Translations under genes and position numbers: made by a program | Notes under the pieces: model-generated | What the model was told of the DNA's origin: nothing | Seen by the model: only the letters and a program-made list of their open reading frames with translations | The model's database searches: none | Shown here: one piece after another, positions 43,197 through 53,107 of the stretch | How positions within the stretch are numbered: the first letter of the stretch is position 1 | Layout: each line of letters begins with the position of its first letter | DNA from: Ovis canadensis | Lineage: Eukaryota; Chordata; Mammalia; Artiodactyla; Bovidae | Length of the DNA stretch: 64,000 bases | Assembly (NCBI RefSeq): GCF_042477335.2 | Contig: NC_091247.1 | Coordinates: 8,392,501-8,456,500 of the forward strand | Direction: 5' to 3'

Positions 43197-43378
43197 GCTT
43201 GTCTGTTCGTGGGATTCTCCAGGCAAGAATACTAGAATGGGCTGCCAAGCCCTCCTCCAGGGGATCTTCCTGACCCACGGATTTAACCCAAGTATCTTAC
43301 GTCCTGATCCAGGGATTGAATCCGAGTCTCCTGCATTGGCAGGCTGGTTTTTTACCACTAGTGCCACCTGGGAAACCC
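43197..43378 (-). mobile_element. Bov-tA SINE, partial
   Basis: Reverse copy with a short internal duplication of the GGGATTGAATCC region (about 43280 and 43310). Confidence 0.83.
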
Positions 43379-43379
43379 A

Positions 43380-44290
43380 TAGTTGAGTTACAGTGTTGTA
43401 TTAATTACTGCTATACAGGAAAGTGACTCAGTTATATATGTATATACATTCTTTTTCATATTCTTTTCTGTTATGGTTTATCGGAGGAAATTGAAGATAG
43501 TTCCCTGTGCTATACAGTAGGCTCTTTTTGTTTATCCATTCCTCATATACTAGTTTGCATCTGTTAATCCCAAACTCCCAATCCAACACTCTCCAACCAC
43601 TCTCCATCTTGGCAACCACTAGTCAATTCTCTACGGCCCAGATTCCATTTCTATTCCATAGGTGAGTTCATTAGCGTCATCTTTTAGGTTCCACATGTAA
43701 GTGGTATCATCTGGTATTTGTCCGACTTTTCTTAGTATGATATTCTCTAGTTGCATCCCTGTTGCAGCAACTGGCATTATTTTCTGCTTTATCCGTTCAG
43801 TTGCTCAGTTGTAGCTCTTTGCGACCCCACGGACTGTAGCACGCCCGGCTTCCCTATCACCAACTCCCAGAGCTTGCTCAAACTCATGTCCGTCGAGTTG
43901 GTGATGCCATCCAACCATCTCATCCTCTGTTGTCCCCTTCTCCTTCTGCCTTCAATCTTCCCCAGCATCAGGGTCTTTTCCAATGAGTCAGTTCTTAACA
44001 TCAGGTGGCCAAAGCACTGGAGCTTCAGCGTCAGTCCTTCCAGTGAACATTCAGGACCGATTCCCTTTAGGATGGCCTGGCTGGGTCTCCTTATGGCTGG
44101 CGTTTCGCTGTGCATGTGCGCCACATCTTCTTTATTCAGTATCTGTTGATGGACATTAGGTTGCTCCATGTCCTGGCTATTGAACACAGGAGTGCATGTC
44201 TTTTTGAATTTTAATTTCATCTGGATATATGCCCAGGAATGATTGCTGGTTTATACGGTCATTCTATTTTCAGTTTTCTGATGAAATTCC
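43380..44290 (-). mobile_element. L1 3' region interrupted by BovB
   Basis: Reverse L1 sequence (GGTTCCACATGTAAGTGG, TCTCTAGTTGCATCC) at 43380-43796 resumes at about 44096 (GGACATTAGGTTGCTCC). Between them lies a reverse BovB 3' fragment, 43797-44095. Confidence 0.8.
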
Positions 44291-44314
44291 ATACTGTTGG
44301 GTGTTTTTTTAATA

Positions 44315-44630
44315 ATTTTATTTTTGGCTGTGCTGGGTCTCTGTCGCTACTGGGCTTTTCTCTAGCTGTGCTGAGTGGGGGCTCCTCTCTAGCTGCACCG
44401 TAACTTCTAGCTGCAGAGCAAGGGCTCCTCGCCGCAATGGCTTCTCTTGTTGCGGAGCGCAGGCTCTAGGGCACATGGGCTTAGCGGCCGTGGCTCCCAT
44501 GCTCGAGAGCACAGGCACCATAGTTGTGGCGCAGAGGCTGAGTTGCTCCGCGGCATGTGGATCAGGGATTGAACCTGTCTCCTGCACTGGCAGGCAGATT
44601 CATTACCATTGAGCCACCAGGGAAGCCCCA
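44315..44630 (-). mobile_element. CHR-type tRNA SINE (long form)
   Basis: Reverse copy ending GAGCCACCAGGGAAGCCCC. A plus-strand CHR SINE follows at 44666-44790. 44800-45840 is unassigned unique sequence. Confidence 0.85.
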
Positions 44631-44665
44631 TAATGTTTTCCACTGTTTTCTTTTTAAATCAGATT

Positions 44666-44790
44666 GTGGGAATTCCCTGGTGGTCCAGCGGTTAAGGCTC
44701 TGTGTTCCCACTGCAGTGGGGCACGAGTTCTATCCCTGGTCAGGGACCTAAGATCCTGACTACCATGCGGTACCATCAAAAAATAAAAAC
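44666..44790 (+). mobile_element. CHR-type tRNA SINE
   Basis: GGAATTCCCTGGTGGTCCAG start and AAAAATAAAAACAAAC tail. Confidence 0.86.
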
Positions 44791-45846
44791 AAACTTGGGA
44801 TTTTTTTTAAAATCACCAGATTGTGTTCCTCTTTGTACAGCGCTCTCTGAAGGCTTCCTAGGCTTGGGGCTAGAATAGATTCTCCCTAAGCCTCCAGAAA
44901 GAACCAACCTTGCTGATGACAACTCCAGATTTCAGACTTTTCTCCTCAGAACAGAGAGAGTAAGTTGGTTATTCTAAGCTGCTGTGTTTGGCAGCCCCAA
45001 GAATCAAATAGGCTAGTCATGATTTTTTTCTTCCTTTCACTTGCCCTTTGTGAAGCTGTGACCCAGGTTAATACCTACTAGGAAAGGACAGTTCAAGTAA
45101 AAGGTTTTGCCAACCTTTTTTTCCCAGGTCCCCTTTAAGAGGCCTCCACTGGACAGAATGTAGAAAGTGCTTCACATGTGCCCATGTCAGATTTCAGACT
45201 CACAGGAGAGGTATTCCCCAGAGTGTGCTGTTCCTGAGTGTCCCAGCTCAGAGCCCACATGGTCCAAGCTTCTGCTAACTGTTCCCTGTCCTCCTGCCCG
45301 CCTGCCACCCCAACTCAAGCTACCGCCACCTCCGCAAGGCCCTGGAGACCCTTCAGCTCGCCTGCTCATTTCCTCTTGCCACTCTCTGGCCAGCAGCCTG
45401 AGGACTCTTGCAGGTTACAGATCTGTTGTTATTCCATTGGCTAGAAGCCTCTCCAGCCTTCTGTGGTTGGAAGTCAAGTCTGAACACATCTGTCAGCCAA
45501 GGCAGACTCTGCCCCGCTGGGTCACCACTGTAGGTGCGGCTCACAGAAGGTCCCCCCAGTTTCCTCCTCAGCAGACTGAGTCCCGTTTCTCATCTGTCTC
45601 CCTGCTTTCTCTGACACTGAGTGGAGAGAAGAATAAGGGAGCATCGTGGTACCTGCCGCTTGGGTAGTCAAAAGAGAAATAAACAAGAGACAGAAGTCCC
45701 CTGAAGGTATGTCAGGGGACATGAACTGGGACAAAGGGAAGTACCATGTCCTGACAAATCAAGCCTCAGTGGTCAGCTACAGGGTTAAGAGCTGGCGGTC
45801 TGAACACAGAACAAAGCACACAGCCGTTTACTGAAAAAGAGTCAAC

Positions 45847-45852
45847 TTTAAT
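45847..45852 (-). terminator. CDK9: Probable CDK9 poly(A) signal ATTAAA
   Basis: TTTAAT on the plus strand reads ATTAAA for CDK9, about 550 bp after its stop. Sequence 45853-46399 would be its 3' UTR; no recognisable repeat lies in it. A weaker variant than AATAAA, so the end is provisional. Confidence 0.5.
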
Positions 45853-46399
45853 TGTAACTGACCAGCCTGTACCCAGGAATGTCTCTGAACAATCAAACAA
45901 AATCAACACGATAAAACTGTCCTATCGAAGAAACCAATAGCTTCCGTCGGCCCCAGAGATTCTGAGGGCTAGGCTGAGAGCAGCCCGTTCCCATTCCTGA
46001 GGCTGGTTCTGTGCCCCACAGAAGTTTCTCATCCCACAGGGAGGGCCAGGGTGGGTGAGGGACCAGTCCCCTCCTCCCAGCATGCTGGGGTCTCTCAGAG
46101 TCACCGGGGGGGCATGCCTCTCCCCCCACCCCAGTCCTGCCCTAAGGTAAAGGGAGGCCCTCTGAGCGTCACTGCCAAAGCCAAGGAACAAGGTGGGCAG
46201 CTCAGGTGCCTTCCTGGACTCTCCACCAAAGTTTTACTCCAGTCTGCTCGGTTGATGCCCGACGCCCAGGGTGCGGATTAAATAAGATATGCGCTAGAGG
46301 AAAAACTCACATGCCCCATAATCTCCACGCTGCAAGTCACAGAGCAGAAGAAAAAAAACCAAAACCACGGCCCTAACGAGAAGCAATAGCAGCCAGCCC

Positions 46400-46765
46400 T
46401 CAGAAGACGCGCTCAAACTCCGTCTGGTTGGTGGTGGCAGGATTCCGGCTCTGGTTGGTTGACTGCTGGGTGATCTGGCTGCCCTTCCGGCGTGGAGGTG
46501 CCAGGTACTCGAACATGGATGTCAGGTGGGTGGAGAGCATGCCCTTGAGGTCCGAGGGCATGGGGTCGGACCAGAAGAAGTCGTGGTTGAGGGCGTCGTC
46601 ACTGTCGATGCGCTGGGCGGGGTCCAGCACCAGCAGCTTGTCGATGAGGTCCAGCGCGTAGGGGTCTCGCACGTAGGCCTTCAGCCTGTCCTTCACCTTC
46701 CGCTTCTGGCCCTTGACCAGCTCCACTTTCTCAAACAGCTCGTACTTGTCCACATTTGGCCACAC
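46400..46765 (-). CDS. CDK9: CDK9 exon 7 and stop
   Basis: The acceptor accccag precedes [19 protein letters not shown]... and the exon ends at TEFERVF and the stop at 46400. Human has WPNVDNYELYEKLELVKG, so three substitutions are clustered here. Confidence 0.97.
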   Translation of the reverse strand: MWPNVDKYELFEKVELVKGQKRKVKDRLKAYVRDPYALDLIDKLLVLDPAQRIDSDDALNHDFFWSDPMPSDLKGMLSTHLTSMFEYLAPPRRKGSQITQQSTNQSRNPATTNQTEFERVF

Positions 46766-49700
46766 CTGGGGTAGGGGGGAGGCATGGAAAGAGGGGAAGA
46801 CTAGTTCAGCAGGGTATGTGACTGATCCACTGGTCAAGTATGTAGTGACTGGATACGTCTCTGTTCAGGACATCCCTGGTGATCCGATGGTTAAGAACTG
46901 CCTACCAATGCAGGGGACACGGGTTCGATCCTTGGTCTGGCAAGATTCCACATGCCATGAAGCAACTAAGCCCGTGTGCCACAACGACTGAAGCCCGGGT
47001 CTAACGCCAGTGCTCTGGAGCAAGGTAAGCCCCCCGCACTGCAACTAGGGAAAGCCCAGGCGCAGCAGTGAAGATCCAGAGCAGCCAAAAATAACTAAGT
47101 AAACACGTACAACTTGCTCAGATGCTTCCAGACCACCCCAGAGCCCTCTGCGGCCAAAGCAGCAGTAACCACAGATGGGACACAGGCACTGAATACCAGG
47201 CCCTTTGGTGTGAATCGCCTGGGAGATGTGTGCCAAGTGTGACAGAACCACAGATGTCTCACGGCAGAGATCAGCCCTGAGGTGAGGTGCTCAAGACACC
47301 TTGCCGGAAAACCCCAGGAACCAGGGACGCAGCCCAGACCTGACGTCGCCATGGCTAACAGCAGACTGTAAGCCTCCACCAGCCGCCTGTCCAGGTCAGG
47401 GTTTTGCCTCTGTTCCGTGTGCCCCTCCTCCCCTGCCAGGGAGCCTCCCCCACCCCTCTCGAAGGTGTGTGGCCTTGGGGGGGCCCCCAGGAGGCAGGCT
47501 GCGACGCACCTCGGGGGTGATGGAGCCGCAGAGCTGGCTGATGAGGGCGAGCTGGTGCTGCTCCGTGTTGCCCTGCATGATGGGGCTGCGGGTCCACATC
47601 TCCGCCATGATGCACCCAGCACCCCACAGATCAATGGGGGGGCCGTAGTCCCGCTCCCCTGGGAACAAGAGCACACCAGGGAGGGCCCCCTGAGCCCCAT
47701 GGCCTCCTGAAAGGCCACGCCCCTGGGGCCGATGGCTCAAGAAGCCCTGGCAGTTGGGGTGCTGAGACTGAGCTGAGTGCCCAGCCCCTGCTCCCCTCTG
47801 CCAGCTCGGGAGAGTCCTCACCGAGCAACAGCTCTGGGGGCCGGTACCAGAGGGTCACCACACGGTTGGTGTAGCGGTTGGGCTGGCTGTTCTTGGCCAG
47901 GCTGAAGGCCCGGGCCAACCCAAAGTCCGCCAGCTTCAGAACCCCATCGCGGGTGATGAGCACGTTAGCCGCCTTCATGTCCCGGTGCAGGATCTGCAGG
48001 AAGCACAAGGCGGAGGGTTCCCAGGGATCCCTTAGCCATGCCCACCCCGCTGTGAGCGCAAAGGCCAGCCCAAGCCCTGCTCTCTCCTCCCCAACTAGGG
48101 CCCCCACCTTGTTCCTGTGGATGTAGTAGAGGCCGTTAAGCAACATCTGCATGACCCTCTTGATCTCAGATAGTGTGAACTTGACTAAGACGTTGCTCAG
48201 TAGCCCAGCAAGATCATGCTCGCAGAAGTCAAACACCAGGTATATACTGCCTTTGCAGCGGTTATAGGGGGAAGCTGAGGCAGGAAGAATGAGGAGGAGA
48301 GAGGGGGAGGCATTAAAAAAAAATCAGAAACCTTACATGTAACTCATTTCCTCCAAACTAGCTCCCAACCCCTCCAACCCATGGCCACCCCGAATATCCG
48401 GGTACAAATTCCTTCACAGGTAAAACATTTTCTGAGTGCCTTCTCTGGGCTGGGTGCTGTGGCAGGCCCTGGGGAAGCACCTGCTCCGATGAAAAGACCA
48501 GAGAAAGCAGTCACAGTTGGAATGTCTGGGTTAAGAAGAGGCAGTGTAAATGTGTCCAGTGTCAACTCCGCAAACAAAGCCTCAGTTTTTCCATCTGAAA
48601 ATGGGGACATGATCCAAACAACTTACCTTTGGTTCGACAGATCTCAATCAAGTTGACCACATTCTCGTGTTTTAGAAGCTGGAGGATCTTGATCTCCCGC
48701 AATGCTGTAATGGGGAACTGGGTGGGAGAAAAGACAGGAGGAAGTCAAAAGTGGGTGAGCACACTACAGACCCAGGAACTGACCATGGGGTCCACGCGAA
48801 GGGTCATAGGCTGGGAGACAGTAAATGCACAGGCTCTGGAATTAGCTGTCTCAGATGTCACATATGTAAAACGGGAGTAACTATGTACGCCTCATAAAGA
48901 ACTGAATGAATGAATCAAAATAATTCAATGAATGATCCGAAACAGTGACACTTCACACAAAGGTTCTGTTACCAGTCATCAGACGCTCCGCAGTTTCTTC
49001 ACCCTTATAAATTTTAGCCCTATGCCTGCATTTAACCTGCTTGGCAGTTAACAAATATATAATTAAAGAAGCTGGTCTCTGGAAAGCTGAACCAGAACTA
49101 ACACACGTGTGTGGCAGGAGAGACTGTTGCTTTTCAGCTGAATACCAATCACCTTTTCAAAGCCATTGCATGTAATTATCATTATCATATATATATATTT
49201 TTTGCGTTCAACAAAATTAAACCCTAAAGAAAAAGTCTTTAACGACTTCCTAACTTCAAAAACCTAGGGGCACTGGGTACAAGCATGGGCTCCCCCGCCT
49301 GGCACCAACCATATTCACCCAAGAATGAAGTATCAAAAGCTCTAAGACATCTGAATTCAAAGACTGAACTGGGAAGTCAAACTTCCTGGAATATGGAAAT
49401 TTCCAAACACCTAATCTGAATCTATTACGTTGAGAGTCCCCAAACCAGAAAGGTGGAAACGCAACCTCACGCCCAAAGGAGCTGGGAGACCTGCCCACCC
49501 CACCCCATACTCACCCCCTCTTTCTCGTTCTCCATCAGTACCTTCTTCAGGGCCACCTTTTGGCCGGTCTTGCGGTGCTTTGCCTTAAACACCTCCCTGC
49601 AGGCGGAGAGGGGAGACCCAAGAGGGCTCTTAGAGGACGTTTCCGCAGAGCCCGCCCCTCCCCCACCAGAGGAGGCCCGGAAAGGGAATCCCGGGCGGGG

Positions 49701-50168
49701 CTGGGCCGGGTCCCTCACGGCACTCGGCTACCCCACCACGCGGTGACTCTGGTCCCTTCTCGAGTCTCAGCCTTCTTCCCTCTGCTCCTTGCGCCTCACT
49801 CGGGCGTCTCGCAGAGAGATCCCGCACCACTCACAGGCTCCTCTCTGCAACCCCTCCCTGCCCCCCCATTAAGGGCCTCAGGCTCCTCCCAGCCGGCCGA
49901 CTCCTTCAGGCCCCGGCGGGGTTGCGGTGCGGCCTAGCGAGACCAGGGGATAAGTTTGCGTCTAAGTGGCTTCCCGACCAACCGGGCCCGGGTCTGGGCG
50001 TCCCGACGTCGGCCCGGAGGGGTGCAGGTTCAGGAGGCTCCCGGTCCCTGGGGGTTGAGGGGGGGCCCAGCCTTACCCGAAGGTGCCTTGGCCGATTTTA
50101 GCGAGCTTCTCATATTTGGTCACCTCATCACAAAAAGGGCACTCCACCGAGTCGTACTGCTTTGCCAT
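46400..50168 (-). CDS. CDK9: CDK9, cyclin-dependent kinase 9 (complete, 42-kDa form)
   Basis: CDK9 is the kinase of P-TEFb; with cyclin T it phosphorylates RNA polymerase II CTD Ser2, DSIF and NELF to release paused polymerase. The seven minus-strand exons are 50077-50168, 49515-49596, 48627-48717, 48108-48274, 47822-47993, 47510-47658 and 46400-46765, giving exactly 372 codons plus stop, the human length. Visible are the glycine-rich loop IGQGTFG, the ATP lysine in VALKKV, the catalytic loop HRDMKAAN, the DFGLA motif, the T-loop [16 protein letters not shown] with the activating Thr, and the C-terminal tail ending TEFERVF. The PITALRE name motif is PITALRE here too. The start ATG at 50168 has G at -3 and G at +4, a strong context. 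An in-frame upstream ATG gives the 55-kDa form. Confidence 0.98.
46866..47100 (+). mobile_element. CHR-type tRNA SINE in CDK9 intron 6
   Basis: ACATCCCTGGTGATCCGATGG start, GGGTTCGATCCTTGG B-box and AAAAATAACTAAGTAAAC tail; antisense to CDK9. Confidence 0.86.
47510..47658 (-). CDS. CDK9: CDK9 exon 6
   Basis: The acceptor ttcccag and donor gtgcgt flank [15 protein letters not shown]...CGSITPE in the kinase C-lobe. Confidence 0.97.
47822..47993 (-). CDS. CDK9: CDK9 exon 5
   Basis: The acceptor cctgcag and donor gtgagg flank [12 protein letters not shown]...YRPPELLL, carrying the catalytic loop, DFG and T-loop. Confidence 0.97.
48108..48274 (-). CDS. CDK9: CDK9 exon 4
   Basis: The acceptor gcctcag and donor gtgggg flank [16 protein letters not shown]...[11 protein letters not shown], which includes the hinge region. 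Confidence 0.97.
48627..48717 (-). CDS. CDK9: CDK9 exon 3
   Basis: The acceptor cacccag and donor gtaagt flank [15 protein letters not shown]...LIEICRTK, the PITALRE cyclin-binding helix. Confidence 0.97.
49515..49596 (-). CDS. CDK9: CDK9 exon 2
   Basis: The acceptor cctgcag and donor gtgagt flank [18 protein letters not shown]...ENEKEG, with the ATP-binding lysine. Confidence 0.97.
50077..50168 (-). CDS. CDK9: CDK9 exon 1
   Basis: It encodes [22 protein letters not shown]...GQGTF plus two bases, followed by the donor gtaagg. Residue 17 is Thr where human has Ser. Confidence 0.97.
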
Positions 50169-50534
50169 GGCTGACTCCAGTGCGCCGCCGCCGCCGCCTC
50201 CAGCCACCACCGCCGCCGCCGCTGCTGCCGCCGCCGCTCCCGCTCCGGGTCCCGCCGCCGTGCTCCAGGCCCCTCCGCGGCCGCGCCACTTCCGCCTCCA
50301 CGGCCACTTCCGGCCTCGAGGCGCCGACCCCGCCTCTTCCGCCCGCCTCCCGCCGCCAGGCCCCCTGGGACTTGTAGTTCCCGGGAGGCCAGGAGGAGCC
50401 GAAGCTGCAGAGGCGCCTCCGCCACCGCCGCTGCCCCCGCCTCCGCCGCCGCCGGCGCCGGCGGTGGCCCCGATCGGGGGCGCGGGGAGCCGGGGCGCCG
50501 GGGCTGGGGCTCGAGGTGGTGCGTCCCGCTGCAT
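50169..50534 (-). CDS. CDK9: CDK9 55-kDa isoform N-terminal extension
   Basis: An open frame of 122 codons runs from an ATG at 50534 straight into the CDK9-42 ATG with no stop. It begins MQRDAPPRAPAPAPRLPAPP and carries Gly- and Ala-rich runs with a basic GRKWPWRRKWRGRGG stretch, matching the human 55-kDa isoform extension (117 residues, as I recall). The upstream ATG context is weak (C at -3, C at +4) against the strong downstream one. Expression in this species is not shown by sequence alone. Confidence 0.85.
50346..50364 (-). ncRNA. miR-2861-like sequence
   Basis: The minus strand carries a 19-nt GGGGCCTGG... sequence differing from my recalled mature human miR-2861 at one 3' position (A for C at base 17). 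It lies about 80 bp downstream of the miR-3960 match, in the same order and orientation as the human cluster. Confidence 0.5.
50434..50453 (-). ncRNA. miR-3960-like sequence
   Basis: The minus strand carries a 20-nt GGC-rich sequence that, as I recall it, is identical to mature human miR-3960. It lies just upstream of the CDK9-42 ATG, the position of the human locus. The surrounding GC-rich sequence (about 50401-50470) can fold back. It also lies inside the CDK9-55 coding frame. Confidence 0.55.
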
Positions 50535-51211
50535 CGGCTCGGGCCGCCGCCGCCGCCGCTGCCGAAGCCGCTGCCGCTCTGGCGCCCGATCCGGGGCCAG
50601 CCGCAGTGCCCTGCTCCTCCTCCTCCTCCGACGGCGCCGCCTCCGCCGGGCTGCGCTGGGCGCCGGGCGCAGGGGGGGTGGGGGGGCGGCCCCCCGAGCC
50701 GCGGCCTGGGGGCTCCCTGGCCGGGCCCGGGCCCGGGGCGGCCGGGCGAGGGGGCCAGACGGAAACAGCCGATGAGGAGGCGGCCCGAGAGCCCGGGAGG
50801 GGGCGCGTTATAAAGGGGGAGGTGCCCAGGCCTCGCCCTCCCCTCCCCCTCCGCCCGCCCCCTGCCTCCTCCCTTCCACCCTCAGCGGCCGCACCTGCCG
50901 CCGCCGCCGCCTGCCTCCCGCCCGCCAGCCGCCCTCGGCGCGTCACCGCCCGCGGCCCCTCCTCCGCCTTCGGAGGTGGGGCCCCGCGCTCAACACCTGG
51001 CTTCGGGGCGCGACTTACCGCGTGCCTCAGTTTACCCGCACATGCCAGCCGCAGCGGGGAGTCCCTTCCTCCCCGGCTCGGGATTTCCCCACCCGCTCTC
51101 ACACCCCACTCTACGCAGGCGAGGACTAGAGGTGCCGAGAGAGCGGCCTCGGGTCCGGGGAAGGGAGAACGGGCCCCGACCGCCGCCTCCCCGGGCCCCC
51201 GCCGACCCGCC

Positions 51212-51225
51212 GTTGATATGGCAAC
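51212..51225. promoter_or_regulatory. RFX X-box-like palindrome
   Basis: GTTGATATGGCAAC matches 12 of 14 bases of the palindromic X-box consensus GTTGCCATGGCAAC. It lies upstream of CDK9 next to a CTCF-like site. Confidence 0.45.
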
Positions 51226-51231
51226 CGATAG

Positions 51232-51245
51232 CCGCCAGGGGGCGC
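51232..51245 (+). promoter_or_regulatory. CTCF-like site
   Basis: CCGCCAGGGGGCGC matches the strong core of the CTCF motif (CC..NAGGGGGCGC). It sits at the upstream edge of the CDK9 CpG island, between CDK9 and SH2D3C. Confidence 0.55.
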
Positions 51246-52046
51246 GGCGACATTGAAGGTGGTGAGCCAGCAACGCCTGGGCCTTCCACTCCTGGATCCC
51301 CACCCAGTTCTCTGGGAGACAAGAGATGAGACCCACAGGACTTTGGTTCCTGCCGAGCTGCTCCCTAACTGGTCGCGCCCCGGGTTAGTAGTCACAAAGG
51401 TAGCCGGCATTTCGTCGGCCCCTCTTGTGTGCTCTGGAAGTGCTGGGCATTCCTACTGAATCCTGAATCCACCGCCCATAGTCAGGATCACTAACCAATT
51501 TTACAGAAGAGCACATTGAGGCTCGGAGAGGTGAGGTCATTTGCTCAAGGTCTCACAGTAATAAAGCTGGGACTTGAACCTTGTCTGTCTGAATCCGAAG
51601 AGGATTCTCTTGACTCCGGCTATTTACAGTCTGTCCAGCAGTATAGCAAGTGGTGCTGTTTGAGGCCTGCTGTTGTTATGCCAGGGTACCAAGCCCACCA
51701 CCGTCCACCATCTCCTTTGATCCTATGCCTGCTTCTCCTACCCTGGCGCTTCTTCCCCAGCAGCTTTCTGATACATTCTGGCTCCAGGAGCCTCCTGTAT
51801 CTCCTTCCAGCCTTTGACACCCAGCCCTCAACAAGGCTGCCTTCAGACCTCCTCTCCACCCCTCTTCAATCTGCACCCCCCACCCCAGTCCTCCACCAAT
51901 GGATCTTAAGACCTGTCCTCCCCAGTCTGTCCCCTCCATCTGTCCCCCTGCCAGCACCTATCAGATCATTCTGAAGTGATGTCTGTATGTCTTTCTCTCC
52001 ACTGTCATCAGGAAAAACCAAACTGTGACATTTGAGGCTCGAAGGA

Positions 52047-52345
52047 GATCAGCCCTGGGATTTCTTTGGAAGGAATGATGCTAAAGCTGAAACTCCAGTA
52101 CTTTGGCCACCTCATGGAAGAGTTGACTCATTGGAAAAGACTGATGCTGGGAGGGATTGGGGGCAGGAGGAGAAGGGGATGACAGAGGATGAGATGGCTG
52201 GATGGCATCACTGACTCGATGGACGTGAGTCTGAATGAACTCCGGGAGATGGTGATGGACAGGGAGGCCTGGCGTGCTGCGATTCATGGGGTCGCAGAGT
52301 TGGACCTGACTGACGATTGAGCTGAACTGAACTGAACCGAACCTA
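52047..52345 (+). mobile_element. BovB 3' fragment
   Basis: GGAGATCAGCCCTGGG to the TGAACTGAACTGAAC 3' repeat. Upstream 51260-52045 shows a MIR core (51490-51600) and otherwise unique sequence. Confidence 0.9.
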
Positions 52346-52719
52346 GGCTGTGGCCACACTGCTTCCTACACGCCAGGGCCCCTTGCCTTCAGGGCTATGC
52401 TCTCTGGTTGCACCACTGCCTTCTCTTCTGCCAGGAAGGTTCCTGGGTTGCTCTCCAGCTCTTAGCTCACATTAGGAGTCAGGAATGGGTCTGGTAATCC
52501 TGGTGTCCCAAGAGACCCTGTTCTGCTGGGAAGCAGGGGGACTGCCCGGGAAGGTCTTCAGGATCAGGTGAGGAGCAGAGAGCCCTCTCCTGAAGGCAGT
52601 GTGGACCAGCGAGGGTTTGGGGCAGGTCAGGGAGTGATCTGGGGTCAGTTTCTTGGGTACAATATTAGAAGCAGGGTGACCATTGGCTAAATTGGGGGTG
52701 GGGAGAGCAGAGAGTGAGA

Positions 52720-52873
52720 AAATAATAATAACTGTAGTAATTATAGTTTATGGAGTGAAAATAAATGGTCCAAGCTGTACACTTAGCACTTTATGGGAAT
52801 TATCTCAATTCTCACTCAGCAATATTATGCTATTATTACCTCTGTTGTACTTAGAAGAACACTGGAACTCAGA
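52720..52873 (+). mobile_element. MIR SINE
   Basis: CACTTTATGGGAATTATCTC and GAACACTGGAACTCAGAGG are MIR-like. It is cut by the inverted BovB-type insertion that follows. Confidence 0.6.
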
Positions 52874-52883
52874 GGTGACGTCA

Positions 52884-53097
52884 CTTATTGTTGTTGTTCA
52901 GTTGCTAAGTCATGTCTGACTCTTTGTGACCCCATGGACTGAAGCCCACCAGGCTCCTCTGTCCTCCAGTATCTCCTGGAGTTTGCTCAAATTCATGTCC
53001 ACTGAGTCCGTGATACTATCTAACCAGCTTATCTCCTGGAGAAGGAAATGGCAAACCCAGTATTCTTCAGTATTCTTGCCTGGAGAATCCCATGGAC
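52884..53097. mobile_element. BovB/Bov-tA insertion with internal inversion
   Basis: 52884-53030 reads BovB 3' sequence in reverse; 53031-53097 reads the Bov-tA-like block CTGGAGAAGGAAATGGCAA... forward. GGTGACGTCA (52874) and GGTGACATCA (53098) flank both parts. Confidence 0.8.
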
Positions 53098-53107
53098 GGT
53101 GACATCA

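Larger units (their letters stand above)
49560..51260 (-). promoter_or_regulatory. CDK9: CDK9 CpG island and promoter region
   Basis: Very high GC with dense CpG and GCC/CCG trinucleotide runs across exons 1-2 and upstream sequence. A TTATAA palindrome at 50808-50813 (TATAAAG on +, TATAAC on -) is the only TATA-like element and lies about 275 bp upstream of the 55-kDa ATG. The upstream flank carries an RFX-like site and a CTCF-like site (51212-51245). Confidence 0.8.

Noticed and set aside
45167-45667. 166-codon plus-strand frame between the repeats and CDK9 3' end
   Set aside because: No recognisable domain, no splice or promoter context, composition like unique intergenic DNA.
50128-51336. 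402-codon open frame on the minus strand (and long plus-strand frames) over the CDK9 CpG island
   Set aside because: GC-rich sequence has few stop codons; the frame differs from CDK9, has Arg/Gly/Ala/Pro-biased composition and no recognisable domain.
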